DNA of 22,432 nucleotides from positions 1 through 22,432 of IMG/VR virus record IMGVR_UViG_3300044821_000188. One strand, given 5' to 3'. Each line of letters begins with the position of its first letter. Positions within the stretch are counted from its first letter, which is position 1. Source of the stretch: a virus. The notes beneath the pieces were generated by a model. It made no database searches. It had not been told where the DNA came from and saw only the letters and a program-made list of their open reading frames with translations. The position numbers and the translations under genes were made by a program. Positions 7,123 to 13,593 of this stretch are shown here, in pieces.

Positions 7123-7170
7123 TTTTGTGCTTGATTATAACCCATTATAATATTATAATCAAGCACAAAA
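7123..7170. promoter_or_regulatory. Symmetric divergent promoter/operator
   Basis: An 18-base perfect inverted repeat (TTTTGTGCTTGATTATAA at 7123-7140, complement at 7153-7170) with a 12-base centre. On the forward strand TTGATT (7131-7136) and TATAAT (7154-7159) are 17 bases apart; by symmetry the reverse strand has the same pair (-35 at 7157-7162, -10 at 7134-7139). The two promoters overlap, each -35 lying on the other's -10, and drive the Cro-like gene and the exonuclease operon. The symmetry also makes it a likely operator for a dimeric repressor such as the 7189 product. Confidence 0.8.
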
Positions 7171-7188
7171 CACAACGAAAAGGTACAT

Positions 7189-7410
7189 ATGCAGCTCAAG
7201 AACTACCTAAAGGCCGAAAATATAGACATAAAACAGTTTGCCGAGAAGTCCGACATAGCGTTGCAGAACCTTTACTACTGGATGAGAGGAACGTTTAAGC
7301 CCAATAAGTTTTACCAGAGACTCATCTCAGAAGCAACGAATGGAAAAGTGACATCGAGAGACTGGAACCGCCTTCACGAGGCACCCAAGGAAGATAAAAC
7401 CAAAAACTAA
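7189..7410 (+). CDS. Cro/XRE-like helix-turn-helix regulator
   Basis: A 73-residue basic protein. Residues 1-45 form a helix-turn-helix: MQLKNYLKAENIDIKQFAEK, then SDIALQNLYYWMRG as turn plus recognition helix, typical of small phage Cro-like or YdaS-type regulators. It starts 19 bases after the symmetric promoter/operator with AAAAGG as ribosome site. It probably binds that repeat and controls both divergent operons. No cleavage or dimerisation domain is present, so it is a Cro-type rather than a CI-type repressor. Target binding is inferred from position. Confidence 0.75.
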   Translation: MQLKNYLKAENIDIKQFAEKSDIALQNLYYWMRGTFKPNKFYQRLISEATNGKVTSRDWNRLHEAPKEDKTKN

Positions 7411-7424
7411 AAGAAGGAAAATAG

Positions 7425-7835
7425 ATGGATTACTACACAATCACCCAAGCGGCAAAATACTTGTCCGTTACTCCACAGCACGTTTATAAGCAGATCAGGC
7501 GCAGAGTTATAAAAGCCGTGATCATAAAAGGCAACTTGCTAACGACACAAGACTGGCTTGATGAATACCACGCTCACAAATACTCCAAGAGCGAACATGC
7601 TACATTTAACGGCAGACTAGCCTTCTCAGAAGAGAAGGGGGAATACTCAGTAGGCATGTGCGCGCAAAAGCTGGGGGTCGACCGGCAGTTTATACTTTCC
7701 CGTATACAGCGAGGCTCGCTAAAAGCTTATAGACGAGGGGTTTATTACCTGATTTTGAAGGCTGACTTCGAGGAGTTTGTAGCGGCTCTTGAGAAGAAAG
7801 ATAGACAACTTACGTTTTTACGCCGTTGGGGTTGA
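7425..7835 (+). CDS. Double MerR/excisionase-like DNA-binding protein
   Basis: A 136-residue protein with two repeated helix-turn-helix units of the HTH_17/excisionase type. The first is at 1-47 (YYTITQAAKYLSVTPQHVYK, then GNLLTTQDWLDEY) and the second at about 71-122 (EYSVGMCAQKLGVDRQFILS, then GVYYLILKADFEEFV). Such tandem winged-helix units bend DNA as regulators or excision factors. It follows the Cro-like gene by 14 bases with AGAAGGAAA as ribosome site. No integrase is seen, so a transcription or replication regulator is as likely as an excisionase. Confidence 0.7.
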   Translation: MDYYTITQAAKYLSVTPQHVYKQIRRRVIKAVIIKGNLLTTQDWLDEYHAHKYSKSEHATFNGRLAFSEEKGEYSVGMCAQKLGVDRQFILSRIQRGSLKAYRRGVYYLILKADFEEFVAALEKKDRQLTFLRRWG

Positions 7836-7847
7836 CTTGAAGTAAAA

Positions 7848-7888
7848 TAAGCATTATTACTATTACTTACTGTGAGTAATAATGCTTA
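7848..7888 (+). promoter_or_regulatory. Hairpin enclosing the rusA start codon
   Basis: A 14-base perfect inverted repeat, TAAGCATTATTACT (7848-7861) and its complement (7875-7888), with a 13-base loop. The ATG of rusA (7882-7884) lies inside the right arm and the weak GTGAG ribosome site at its border. In mRNA the hairpin would hide the start, suggesting translational control or a protein operator. Confidence 0.65.
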
Positions 7889-8274
7889 TATTTGAAATAC
7901 ATGCTCCTCCGACGCCTCAAAAGCAGACAAGATTTAGCCGGGGAAAGGCTTACGACCCTTCGAAACTGAATAAGCAGATGATCCAGTGGCAAGTATCGCC
8001 GCAGGCTCCAAGGGAGCCACTGTCCGGAGCCATAGGCATGGAGCTATATTTCTATATGCCTATACCGAAGGCAACATCAAAGGCCAGATATGGGCAGATG
8101 ATTAATGGCATGATCCGCCCCACATCTAGGCCAGACATCGACAACTTAGCCTACATCGTTACCAACGCCCTAAAAGAGCTTGTCTACAGAGACGACAGCC
8201 AGATAGTGCGGTTAGTGATGGAAAAATACTACGGAGAAAACCCGAAAACTGTTATCAAAGTGTGGGAAATATGA
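7882..8274 (+). CDS. rusA: RusA-type Holliday junction resolvase
   Basis: A 130-residue protein of normal RusA length. The N-terminus FEIHAPPTPQKQTRFSRGKAY matches the substrate-binding loop of the family, and the active centre is visible as RPDIDNLAYIVTNAL (Asp85, Asp87) followed by VYRDDSQIV (Asp104/Asp105). RusA dimers cut four-way junctions symmetrically, resolving recombination or replication intermediates before packaging. It belongs with the ERF and exonuclease genes functionally but lies on the opposite operon. Its start codon is buried in a perfect hairpin. The next gene overlaps its stop by ATGA. Confidence 0.92.
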   Translation: MLIFEIHAPPTPQKQTRFSRGKAYDPSKLNKQMIQWQVSPQAPREPLSGAIGMELYFYMPIPKATSKARYGQMINGMIRPTSRPDIDNLAYIVTNALKELVYRDDSQIVRLVMEKYYGENPKTVIKVWEI

Positions 8275-8444
8275 AATTTGAATACGACGAAGACACAAAA
8301 TATGAATACCTCGACATAGCCTTGAGCAAAAGAGAGCTAGCAGAACTCTTGCGTCAGGAGTTTGTCGAGCATGACTTCAAGCACCACATCTTTAAAAAGC
8401 CCATAAACCTTTGCATAAGGATTGACGACGATGCCACTAATTAA
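8271..8444 (+). CDS. Small acidic protein of unknown function
   Basis: I choose ATG 8271, which overlaps the rusA stop as ATGA; an upstream GTG at 8262 would add three residues. The 57-residue product begins MKFEYDEDTKYEYLDIALSK and is rich in Asp, Glu, His and Lys, with a helical centre (RELAELLRQEFVEHDF). No known domain is recognised. Tight overlaps on both ends support translation as part of the rusA operon. Confidence 0.6.
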   Translation: MKFEYDEDTKYEYLDIALSKRELAELLRQEFVEHDFKHHIFKKPINLCIRIDDDATN

Positions 8445-8580
8445 ATCTAAGTCTAAGAAAGCTATTGGCGAGAATATCAAGACAGAGATGGAGGCCGGCA
8501 AGCCGCAGAAACAGTCTGTTGCTATAGCGCTCAATACAGCCAGAAAAGCGGGAGCGAAAATCCCTAAAGGCAAGAAGTGA
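8431..8580 (+). CDS. Small basic KSK-KPQKQ-type phage protein
   Basis: A 49-residue gene overlapping the end of the previous one. The product begins MPLIKSKSKKAIGENIKTEM and contains AGKPQKQSVAIALNTARKAG, then a Lys-rich tail. This pattern (KSK start, EMxAGKPQKQxVAIA core, basic end) recurs in a widespread family of very small phage proteins whose role is not known; likely nucleic-acid or protein binding by charge. Its stop TGA (8578-8580) overlaps the GTG start of the next gene. Confidence 0.75.
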   Translation: MPLIKSKSKKAIGENIKTEMEAGKPQKQSVAIALNTARKAGAKIPKGKK

Positions 8581-8810
8581 TAAAGCTAAGAATCTGGAAG
8601 CCCTTACCATACGAATGCTCACATCATCCAACCATTGAGGATGCCTTAGAAAGATTCTTTGAAGTGTATGAGAGATACTATGAAGATGAAGAGATGATCT
8701 ACGACCAAAAGATGATACACCTGGTCGAGCTTTTTACCATCATAGATATGACCCCGATAAAGGCTATAGTGGATGAAAAGAGACGTAAGTTTCTAGAAAG
8801 CGTAAGCTAA
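8577..8810 (+). CDS. 77-residue protein of unknown function
   Basis: Starts at GTG 8577, overlapping the previous stop as GTGA. The 77 residues begin with IKLRIWKPLPYECSHHPT and continue as an acidic helical stretch (DALERFFEVYERYYEDEEM). No recognised domain. It is the last gene of the forward operon from the symmetric promoter and ends 36 bases before a strong terminator hairpin. Confidence 0.6.
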   Translation: MIKLRIWKPLPYECSHHPTIEDALERFFEVYERYYEDEEMIYDQKMIHLVELFTIIDMTPIKAIVDEKRRKFLESVS

Positions 8811-8845
8811 AGCGCGAATGAACACTCCTATTTGTAGTTCGCGAG

Positions 8846-8869
8846 GGGGCCCTAGTGGCCCCTTTCTTT
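8846..8869 (+). terminator. Rho-independent terminator of the forward operon
   Basis: Perfect six-base GC stem GGGGCC (8846-8851) / GGCCCC (8857-8862) with loop CTAGT, then TTTCTTT. It ends the 7189-8810 operon. The stem overlaps the stop codon of the convergent reverse gene at 8852, so it may also slow transcription arriving from that side. Confidence 0.85.
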
Positions 8870-9028
8870 ATAGAATTCATCCTCCCGCTCAGCAAGCTCA
8901 TGCCGGGCGATAGACTTAGCAAAGTCCTGCATGTCGGACCATAGCTGCTTATCCCGGCGAGCCTTACGATTTCTAGCCGCCTGCTGCTCATGACGATATA
9001 ACTCTACAGCCTCAGTCCAACTTGTCAT
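8852..9028 (-). CDS. Small charged helical protein
   Basis: I start at ATG 9028 because GCAGGAGCAAGTTT precedes it; the longer frame from 9118 begins inside the upstream gene. The 58 residues (MTSWTEAVELYRHEQQAARN onward) are a nearly continuous charged amphipathic helix rich in Arg, Glu and Gln. Function unknown. It is the last gene of the reverse operon started at 10797-10825 and overlaps the previous gene by 17 bases. Confidence 0.65.
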   Translation of the reverse strand: MTSWTEAVELYRHEQQAARNRKARRDKQLWSDMQDFAKSIARHELAEREDEFYKERGH

Positions 9029-9263
9029 AAACTTGCTCCTGCTTATAGTTGATGAAATCTTCCTTGGCATTCGTGCACATCTCGGTAAACATCTTAGCGG
9101 CGACATCGAAATTATCAACAGCGCCTATATTCTTAAGAGCTTGAATTTGTATATTCATAAGCGAAACCAAAAGATCCCTGCATCCGGTGTCGGGATCTAA
9201 TGCTAGCACGCCGTCGCGCATAATGATTTCAATAAGATTACTGATCTTCTTTTGCTCGTCCAT
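9012..9263 (-). CDS. 83-residue helical protein of unknown function
   Basis: Begins MDEQKKISNLIEIIMRDGVL with a GAGGAATGG ribosome site inside the end of the upstream gene, giving a 26-base overlap. The composition is mostly helical with alternating hydrophobic residues (LLVSLMNIQIQALKNI) and two Cys that do not form a zinc pattern. No family recognised. Overlaps on both sides mean it is translated together with its neighbours. Confidence 0.65.
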   Translation of the reverse strand: MDEQKKISNLIEIIMRDGVLALDPDTGCRDLLVSLMNIQIQALKNIGAVDNFDVAAKMFTEMCTNAKEDFINYKQEQVYDKLD

Positions 9264-9474
9264 CCCATTCCTCCCACGTGTTTCTTGCTACACAGTTAAG
9301 TGTAGCTAAAAGTTTCTCTCGAGCTTCAAAGGGCATATCCTTCGAGGCTTTTGTAAATAATCCCATTGCTACAGTGCAGACCTGAAAATCAGTCATTTTC
9401 TGGTCGCGTAAGAAACGCTCAACAGATACGCAAATTGGCGCGTAATCCTCACGGTTGGGCAAATCAAATTTCAT
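9238..9474 (-). CDS. 78-residue protein of unknown function
   Basis: Starts at ATG 9474 with AGGGCAAGG just before it. The product (MKFDLPNREDYAPICVSVER at the start) ends WEEWDGRAKEDQ and is predicted helical. No catalytic pattern or known domain. The overlaps with the genes at 9464 and 9012 place it in the same tightly packed reverse operon of unknown-function early proteins. Confidence 0.6.
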   Translation of the reverse strand: MKFDLPNREDYAPICVSVERFLRDQKMTDFQVCTVAMGLFTKASKDMPFEAREKLLATLNCVARNTWEEWDGRAKEDQ

Positions 9475-9664
9475 CCTTGCCCTCCGTGGCTATCTGTGTC
9501 TCTATCTTGAAGCCTAGCTTTCTTGCTAGCTCGCGTAGTGTTTCCATGCGGTTTGAGCTAAAGCAGGGGCTACCAGCAAGTGATGCCAGTAGCTTGCTAA
9601 CCTCGCACGCTGGATAGTATCGAGTGTGTCCATAGGACCTACGATAATCTAGCTTTATAGTCAT
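9464..9664 (-). CDS. 66-residue basic protein
   Basis: A short gene overlapping its neighbours by 11 and 26 bases. It begins MTIKLDYRRSYGHTRYYPAC and contains a helix (METLRELARKLGFKIE) that could be part of a small helix-turn-helix with the preceding SKLLASLAG segment. The net charge is positive, consistent with nucleic-acid binding. Too little is visible to assign a function. Confidence 0.55.
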   Translation of the reverse strand: MTIKLDYRRSYGHTRYYPACEVSKLLASLAGSPCFSSNRMETLRELARKLGFKIETQIATEGKDEI

Positions 9665-9998
9665 CTAAGTTGTACTCCGTGTCGTCTAGTTGTTTGTTGT
9701 CTACGAGCTCGCGAGCGGTAATTTCCGCCGCCGCCCATACTAGATATTGCTCAAGAGAGGCTATGCTCAAAGGCGAGTTGTACCAGTGAGATAGCATCTC
9801 AAGTGCGCACGCATAGCCATATTCTTTAGCTTCCTCTTCCAGGATATCCCAGATGTCGTGTTTAAAGCGCTCATAGAGAGCGCTCGTTTCTTTGTAGTAG
9901 ATCATGCCGGAGAAGCCTTGGTCGCAACCTGCTTCGGCTATGTCAACTATGGTTAAAGGGTCGTACTCGTTTAAGAGCCATTGTTTAAAGGTTTCCAT
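9639..9998 (-). CDS. 119-residue phage protein of unknown function
   Basis: I start at ATG 9998 behind AGGAGGAATCATAAC; an in-frame ATG at 10034 lies inside the upstream gene. The product begins METFKQWLLNEYDPLTIVDI and goes on through a Cys/Gly segment (GCDQGFSGMIYYKETSALY) and three helices. This start (ETFKxWLxNEYDPLTIxDIAxxGC) looks familiar from small conserved proteins of many tailed phages that have no assigned role. Acidic overall. Likely an early host-interaction or DNA-metabolism accessory protein, but this is inference. Confidence 0.7.
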   Translation of the reverse strand: METFKQWLLNEYDPLTIVDIAEAGCDQGFSGMIYYKETSALYERFKHDIWDILEEEAKEYGYACALEMLSHWYNSPLSIASLEQYLVWAAAEITARELVDNKQLDDTEYNLDDYKARLS

Positions 9999-9999
9999 G

Positions 10000-10335
10000 T
10001 TATGATTCCTCCACATTAAGCTGAATCGCATCACCGTTTTGGGAGTGGCTTACTACGTTATCTAGGATGAAGCCATTCTCGCCTTTGTAAAACACAAGCA
10101 GCTTTTCTTCACCGATAAGCTCATCGAGGTAAGCTTCGCAAGCTTTCTCGTTGCGCATCTTAACAGCTTCGGTGAGCCACTTGCGCCTGCTGCAATGCTT
10201 ATCATCGCTAAGGTGCCAGCCGCTTGGGTTCTTGATGTACTCAATTGCGGCATAAACTCCGGAGGTATAGCCTTCTTCTCGGGAAGCTTGTAGCTCTTTT
10301 TTGTATAGGTCGTAATCTAGGTTAATTGTTTTCAT
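10000..10335 (-). CDS. 111-residue protein of unknown function
   Basis: ATG 10335 is preceded by AAGAAGGAAAC. The product begins MKTINLDYDLYKKELQASRE and includes a helix, a GW motif near residue 40, a Cys/Arg segment (HCSRRKW) and a C-terminal strand-rich part (LLVFYKGENGFILDNVV). No known domain. The stop lies one base before the ATG of the following gene at 9998, so the two are probably coupled. A terminator hairpin lies upstream at 10355-10370. Confidence 0.65.
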   Translation of the reverse strand: MKTINLDYDLYKKELQASREEGYTSGVYAAIEYIKNPSGWHLSDDKHCSRRKWLTEAVKMRNEKACEAYLDELIGEEKLLVFYKGENGFILDNVVSHSQNGDAIQLNVEES

Positions 10336-10354
10336 GTTTCCTTCTTTTGGTTAA

Positions 10355-10370
10355 ACGCCCCGAAGGGCGT
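10355..10370 (-). terminator. Hairpin with UUCG loop between reverse genes
   Basis: On the reverse strand ACGCCC-TTCG-GGGCGT, a six-base perfect stem with a stable UUCG loop, followed by TTTAACC. It lies just after the stop of the 10375 gene and 20 bases before the start of the 10000 gene. With the short T tract it is probably a partial terminator or mRNA stabiliser within the operon. Confidence 0.65.
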
Positions 10371-10374
10371 AGGG

Positions 10375-10677
10375 TTATTTAGATTTAAGGCATTCTTTTA
10401 GTTTTACAAGGTTTTTTACAATCTCTAATAGTGTCTCTAATTCCTGCTTGCGATTAGTAGTCTCCTGCTCTTTGTCGCCTAGATCTTCTACAAAGGTAGC
10501 TGCCTCCTCCATAGTATCGAAAGCATTCATATAATCTTCTTTGGCATACAATTCTTTGCAATCTCTTCGCGAATCCATATCTATCCTGTTTATGTCATGT
10601 GAGCACTTTCTCACCTCGTATTGTTTTACGAAGTTGTCGTCTGTTCTTTTAATTATTATATATGACTGTTTTGTCAT
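10375..10677 (-). CDS. 100-residue protein, first gene of reverse operon
   Basis: ATG 10677 follows a strong AAAGGAGAAAACC site. The N-terminal half (MTKQSYIIIKRTDDNFVKQY) looks like a small beta-rich domain. A short helix (AFDTMEEAATFVEDLGDK) follows, in the pattern of small phage proteins ending in a 'xAxxFxxxL' helix, and then a C-terminal coiled coil of about 35 residues. No function known. Transcribed from the promoter at 10797-10825 with a leader of roughly 110 bases. Confidence 0.65.
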   Translation of the reverse strand: MTKQSYIIIKRTDDNFVKQYEVRKCSHDINRIDMDSRRDCKELYAKEDYMNAFDTMEEAATFVEDLGDKEQETTNRKQELETLLEIVKNLVKLKECLKSK

Positions 10678-10796
10678 TGGTTTTCTCCTTTAGTTTAGGT
10701 TTCTGTTTCCTTCTTTTGGTTTAAGTATCTATCGCCGCTACAACCAGCCGGCTTTGGTGGGCCGGTCACCTAGGAGACTTGCTTTCGATACGCACC

Positions 10797-10825
10797 ATTA
10801 TGCCAGAGTCCTTTATTTACTGCAA
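10797..10825 (-). promoter_or_regulatory. Sigma70-like promoter for the 10677-8852 operon
   Basis: On the reverse strand TTGCAG (10820-10825), a 17-base spacer and CATAAT (10797-10802). The predicted start near 10790 gives a leader of about 110 bases containing a GC hairpin (CCGGC/GCCGG around 10752-10771) and a second copy of the AAGAAGGAAAC ribosome-like sequence. Confidence 0.75.
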
Positions 10826-10888
10826 GGGGTAATTGTATGTTGTAGGGTGTAATTGTGTGGAATAGGGCGGAGAATGGGGTTTGAGGGA

Positions 10889-11012
10889 GAAATTAATTCC
10901 CCGCAAACTTGGAGGGAATTGCGGGAAGTCGCCAAGCTAATTGCGCCATTCGGCGATTTCTCCTCTAGAAAAAATGGCGATAATTCCCCGCAGAGCGAAA
11001 TTAATTCCCGCA
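10889..11012 (+). repeat. Iteron-like repeats before terminase; packaging-site candidate
   Basis: Three direct copies of a TAATTCC(C)CGCA core: 10894-10905, 10981-10992 and 11002-11012. The first and third extend leftward to GAAATTAATTCC. Between them lie inverted pieces GGGAATT and GCGGGAA (about 10914-10927) and CGCCATTCGGCG. The block ends about 50 bases before the small terminase gene, the common location of pac or cos sites. Open frames on both strands here (for example 10853-11038) follow the repeats and are not convincing genes. A dispersed repeat is an alternative. Confidence 0.55.
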
Positions 11013-11062
11013 TTGCAAGAAAAATGGGAAAACGTTAGAGTTTAATCAACACACGAGGTTAT

Positions 11063-11479
11063 ATGCCAGCGCCGAAAGGCAACCAGTACGCAAAGGGATG
11101 CAAGACTAGCGGTACTCCGAAAATATGGGATGATGATGCTATTACGGCTATGGCTCATGAGCTAAGAGAGTGGATAAAAGCCGATACTGGCGTATATTTA
11201 AACTCTTTTTGTGTTGATAAGAAAATACACCCGCAACGTCTCACAGAATGGGTAGATGTAAATAAAGAATTTGCGGACGCATATTCTGAAGCGAAGGTCT
11301 GGCAAGAGGCTAAATTCATACGAAAATCACTCGTAAAAGAGTGGGATGGAAGCTTTGCCAGGTATGTAATGGCCCGCACTTGCGGCGACAAGTGGAAGGC
11401 ATCATTCGAGCAACCCGAAAGCCAGACTATCGAGCACATTGGAAATATCACCATCAACAAAATATCGAAGAAAACTTGA
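11063..11479 (+). CDS. terS: Terminase small subunit-like protein
   Basis: A 138-residue protein starting at ATG 11063 behind CGAGGTTAT. The N-terminus MPAPKGNQYAKGCKTSG is the basic, Gly/Asn-rich entry common to many phage small terminases. It is followed by a helical DNA-recognition region (DDAITAMAHELREWIK, then SFCVDKKIHPQRLTEWV, a turn-helix) and a central helical part with AKVWQEAKFIRKSLV. It would bind the packaging start site and load the large subunit. The large terminase gene lies 355 bases downstream and the iteron-like repeats lie just upstream, which fits. Confidence 0.8.
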   Translation: MPAPKGNQYAKGCKTSGTPKIWDDDAITAMAHELREWIKADTGVYLNSFCVDKKIHPQRLTEWVDVNKEFADAYSEAKVWQEAKFIRKSLVKEWDGSFARYVMARTCGDKWKASFEQPESQTIEHIGNITINKISKKT

Positions 11480-11510
11480 GCTTAAAGCCTGCACGGGATA
11501 AGCTCGGGTC

Positions 11511-11708
11511 ATGAAAACTATTAGCAGGCTACCTCCTCGATATATCGCCAAAGATGACACATGGCTATGCGAAGAGGACTGGTGCGAGTATGTGCCCGAC
11601 TTCGAAGCGAAAGAGTGGGTTATGGTAGATGGCGTGCGCAAAAGGCCATTCCCGGCCAAACATGTTATACTTAAAAGCTTGGATAGCGTGGTGCATGATG
11701 ACAGCTAG
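11511..11708 (+). CDS. 65-residue protein between terminase genes
   Basis: Begins MKTISRLPPRYIAKDDTWLC and is acidic and Trp-rich (five Trp and Tyr residues in the middle third), ending in HVILKSLDSVVHDDS. No zinc pattern or known fold. The ribosome site is weak (AAGCTCGGG). The next frame starts within its last 15 bases. Function unknown; it is inserted between the two terminase subunits, as small accessory genes often are. Confidence 0.55.
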   Translation: MKTISRLPPRYIAKDDTWLCEEDWCEYVPDFEAKEWVMVDGVRKRPFPAKHVILKSLDSVVHDDS

Positions 11709-11859
11709 ACACCTGCTTTGCCTCGCTCTTGAGCATGTAGAGATATTGATAGAGCAGATGCAAGCTGATCATAAAGAGCCCATCCGGGAGATACGCATAC
11801 GCAACTATATCAAAGACGCAATTAAGGCCATAGATGACCTCAGTAACGCTTCCGCATAA
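11695..11859 (+). CDS. 54-residue helical protein before terL
   Basis: I start at ATG 11695 (ATG 11698 is equally possible), overlapping the previous stop; a longer frame from 11629 is a shadow of that gene. The product is one long helix (HLLCLALEHVEILIEQMQAD onward) with a basic second half and resembles small phage regulators or structural adaptors. Its end overlaps the start of the large terminase gene by 26 bases, indicating coupled translation. Confidence 0.6.
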   Translation: MMTARHLLCLALEHVEILIEQMQADHKEPIREIRIRNYIKDAIKAIDDLSNASA

Positions 11860-13159
11860 CTTCACTGCAAGGATATACCAAGAGGACTTCTTCGCCGCCA
11901 TGAACGACGGTGTGCGTCGTGCGATACTCGTATGGAATCGTCGTGCCGGCAAAGATACGAGCGCGTGGAATTTCCTTATTTATACTGCTTGGGAGAAGAA
12001 GGGCATTTACTACTACATCTTCCCCACAGCTATTCAAGGCCGCAAAGTGCTCTGGGATGGTATGACCAACGACGGCCTGCGCTTTATAGACTTCATCCCC
12101 AAGATTCTAATAAAATCTGTTAACAACCAGGAAATGAAAATTGTCCTTCGTAACGGATCGCTCATACAAGTTCTTGGCTCTGATAATTATAACTCCATCA
12201 TGGGTACCAACCCATCAGGCTGCATATTCAGTGAGTTTAGTTTACAAAACCCAAATGCCTGGAACTACGTACGCCCCATTCTTGACGCTAATGGAGGATG
12301 GTCAATATTTGTGTTTACACCACGCGGCACTAATCATGCTAAAGACCTCTTCGATATGGCAAGAAAAGATGAGAACAAGGAAGCTTGGTTCTGCCAGCTC
12401 CTCACCAATAACGAAACCAAGATACTTAGCGACAAAGACATAAAGAAGCTCCGCGATGAAGAGATGAGCGAGGACATGATCCAGCAAGAATGGTATTGCT
12501 CATTCACCTTAGGCATCCAAGGCTCATACTATGCCAAATACCTGCAAGAAGCCCGCGATGAGATGCGCATAGGCCACATCCCCCATGACAAGAGCCAACG
12601 CGTATTTACCTCATGGGATATAGGCCTAGACTGCACCGCTATGGTGTTCTTCCAGCTGGCAGGCAACCAGATAAATATAATAGACTACTACGAAGCCCCC
12701 GATGAGGAAATGATACACTATGTCCAAGAGCTACAGAAACGCCCTTATATTTACGATGAGCACTTTGCTCCTAGTGATGCCAGCAAGCGAGAGCAGATCA
12801 ACAAGCACTCGATACGAGGAGTCGTCGCAGAGCTTGGAGTGGACTTTACAAAGATATCAACTCTCGAATACAGCATCGACAAGGGCATTGAATTTGCCCG
12901 CCAGGTATTCCCACGAGTGTTTATAGACGAGAAGAAGTGCGTTAAGCTTATTCGTTGTCTTGAAAATTATCGCCGTGAATGGGATGATGAGCGAAAGATA
13001 TACCGAAGTAAGCCTGTACATGACCGCTGGAGCCATGGAGCCGATGCTTTCCGCTATATGGCAATAGCCATGAAGATGCGCTCTGAAGCCGGACGTGGGC
13101 CCGGTGATGATGAGGTCGAGCGATTGAGAGATAGGTTTCAGCCTGTATTTGAGAGGTAG
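11834..13159 (+). CDS. terL: Terminase large subunit
   Basis: A 441-residue protein of normal length. The ATPase part shows a Walker A-like WNRRAGKDTS at 34-43, a Walker B-like GCIFSEF at 129-135 with catalytic Glu134, and the coupling motif VFTPRGTNH at about 160-167. The C-terminal RNase-H-fold nuclease has TSWDIGLDCTA with Asp262, a middle acidic region and DRWSHGADAFRYMA near the end. It would cut concatemeric DNA and drive it into the prohead through the portal. Small terminase and portal genes flank it in the same orientation. The 26-base overlap at its start suggests coupling to the preceding gene. Confidence 0.93.
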   Translation: MTSVTLPHNFTARIYQEDFFAAMNDGVRRAILVWNRRAGKDTSAWNFLIYTAWEKKGIYYYIFPTAIQGRKVLWDGMTNDGLRFIDFIPKILIKSVNNQEMKIVLRNGSLIQVLGSDNYNSIMGTNPSGCIFSEFSLQNPNAWNYVRPILDANGGWSIFVFTPRGTNHAKDLFDMARKDENKEAWFCQLLTNNETKILSDKDIKKLRDEEMSEDMIQQEWYCSFTLGIQGSYYAKYLQEARDEMRIGHIPHDKSQRVFTSWDIGLDCTAMVFFQLAGNQINIIDYYEAPDEEMIHYVQELQKRPYIYDEHFAPSDASKREQINKHSIRGVVAELGVDFTKISTLEYSIDKGIEFARQVFPRVFIDEKKCVKLIRCLENYRREWDDERKIYRSKPVHDRWSHGADAFRYMAIAMKMRSEAGRGPGDDEVERLRDRFQPVFER

Positions 13160-13160
13160 C

Positions 13161-13469
13161 ATGATAAAAGAAAGCTATTGGCAGATTATAAATAGCAATC
13201 GCTGTTTAGTGCTTAGTAAAGAGTTCTACAAAAAATGTGATAAATATAAAACCAAGAAAAGGAGAAAGAGTATGTGGGTAAAAGGTGAAAAATCAGGTAA
13301 TCTATATAACATGAACAAATTTACCGAAATAAGTGTGTGTGAACATCAGGGGATGTATATCGTAGCGGGCGGTGGCTACCACGATTACGCAATAAAGTCC
13401 TTCAAATACAAACAGGATGCAGAGAAGTTTCTCGATGAACTGCTAGAGAAAATAAATGACTCAAACTAA
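13161..13469 (+). CDS. Small phage protein, paralogue of 13880-14140
   Basis: ATG 13161 follows GAGGTAGC at the end of terL. A second in-frame start at 13272 has an even better site (GGAGAAAGAG) and would give a 65-residue protein, so both forms are possible. The C-terminal domain (MYIVAGGGYHDYAIKSFKYK, then DAEKFLDELLEKI) has the same strand-strand-helix plan as the gene at 13880. This is a common plan in small phage proteins of unknown role. The N-terminal 37 residues are basic. Confidence 0.65.
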   Translation: MIKESYWQIINSNRCLVLSKEFYKKCDKYKTKKRRKSMWVKGEKSGNLYNMNKFTEISVCEHQGMYIVAGGGYHDYAIKSFKYKQDAEKFLDELLEKINDSN

Positions 13470-13593
13470 CACAACCCCCATAGCTCCCAGGCCACAGCCC
13501 ATCATGTGGCCTATGCCGCAGCTCACAAGCTCGCCCAACCCCTGGCCGAACTTGTATGTGCCTCAAGGGCCCATCTACCGAGGCCCACAATGA
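13456..13593 (+). CDS. 45-residue proline-rich peptide
   Basis: A short gene overlapping its neighbours on both sides: ATG 13456 within the previous gene and stop TGA 13591-13593 overlapping the next ATG as ATGA. The product begins MTQTNTTPIAPRPQPIMWPM and has about 14 prolines plus several Trp and Tyr, with almost no charge. Such sequences are unstructured ligands or virion-associated tails. The overlap pattern and RBS-like AGAGAAAATAA suggest a real gene, although no family is recognised. Confidence 0.55.
   Translation: MTQTNTTPIAPRPQPIMWPMPQLTSSPNPWPNLYVPQGPIYRGPQ

Noticed and set aside
7107-7199. Longer start of the exonuclease gene at 7199
   Set aside because: It would translate through the symmetric promoter; GGAGG is placed for ATG 7106.
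7425-7835. Excisionase of an integrated prophage
   Set aside because: The fold fits, but no integrase or attachment site is visible in the window, so the name is not justified.
10853-11038. Forward 61-codon frame and an opposing frame (10813-11013)
   Set aside because: Both are dictated by the iteron repeats (the motif NSPQ is repeated) and lack good ribosome sites; treated as non-coding repeats.
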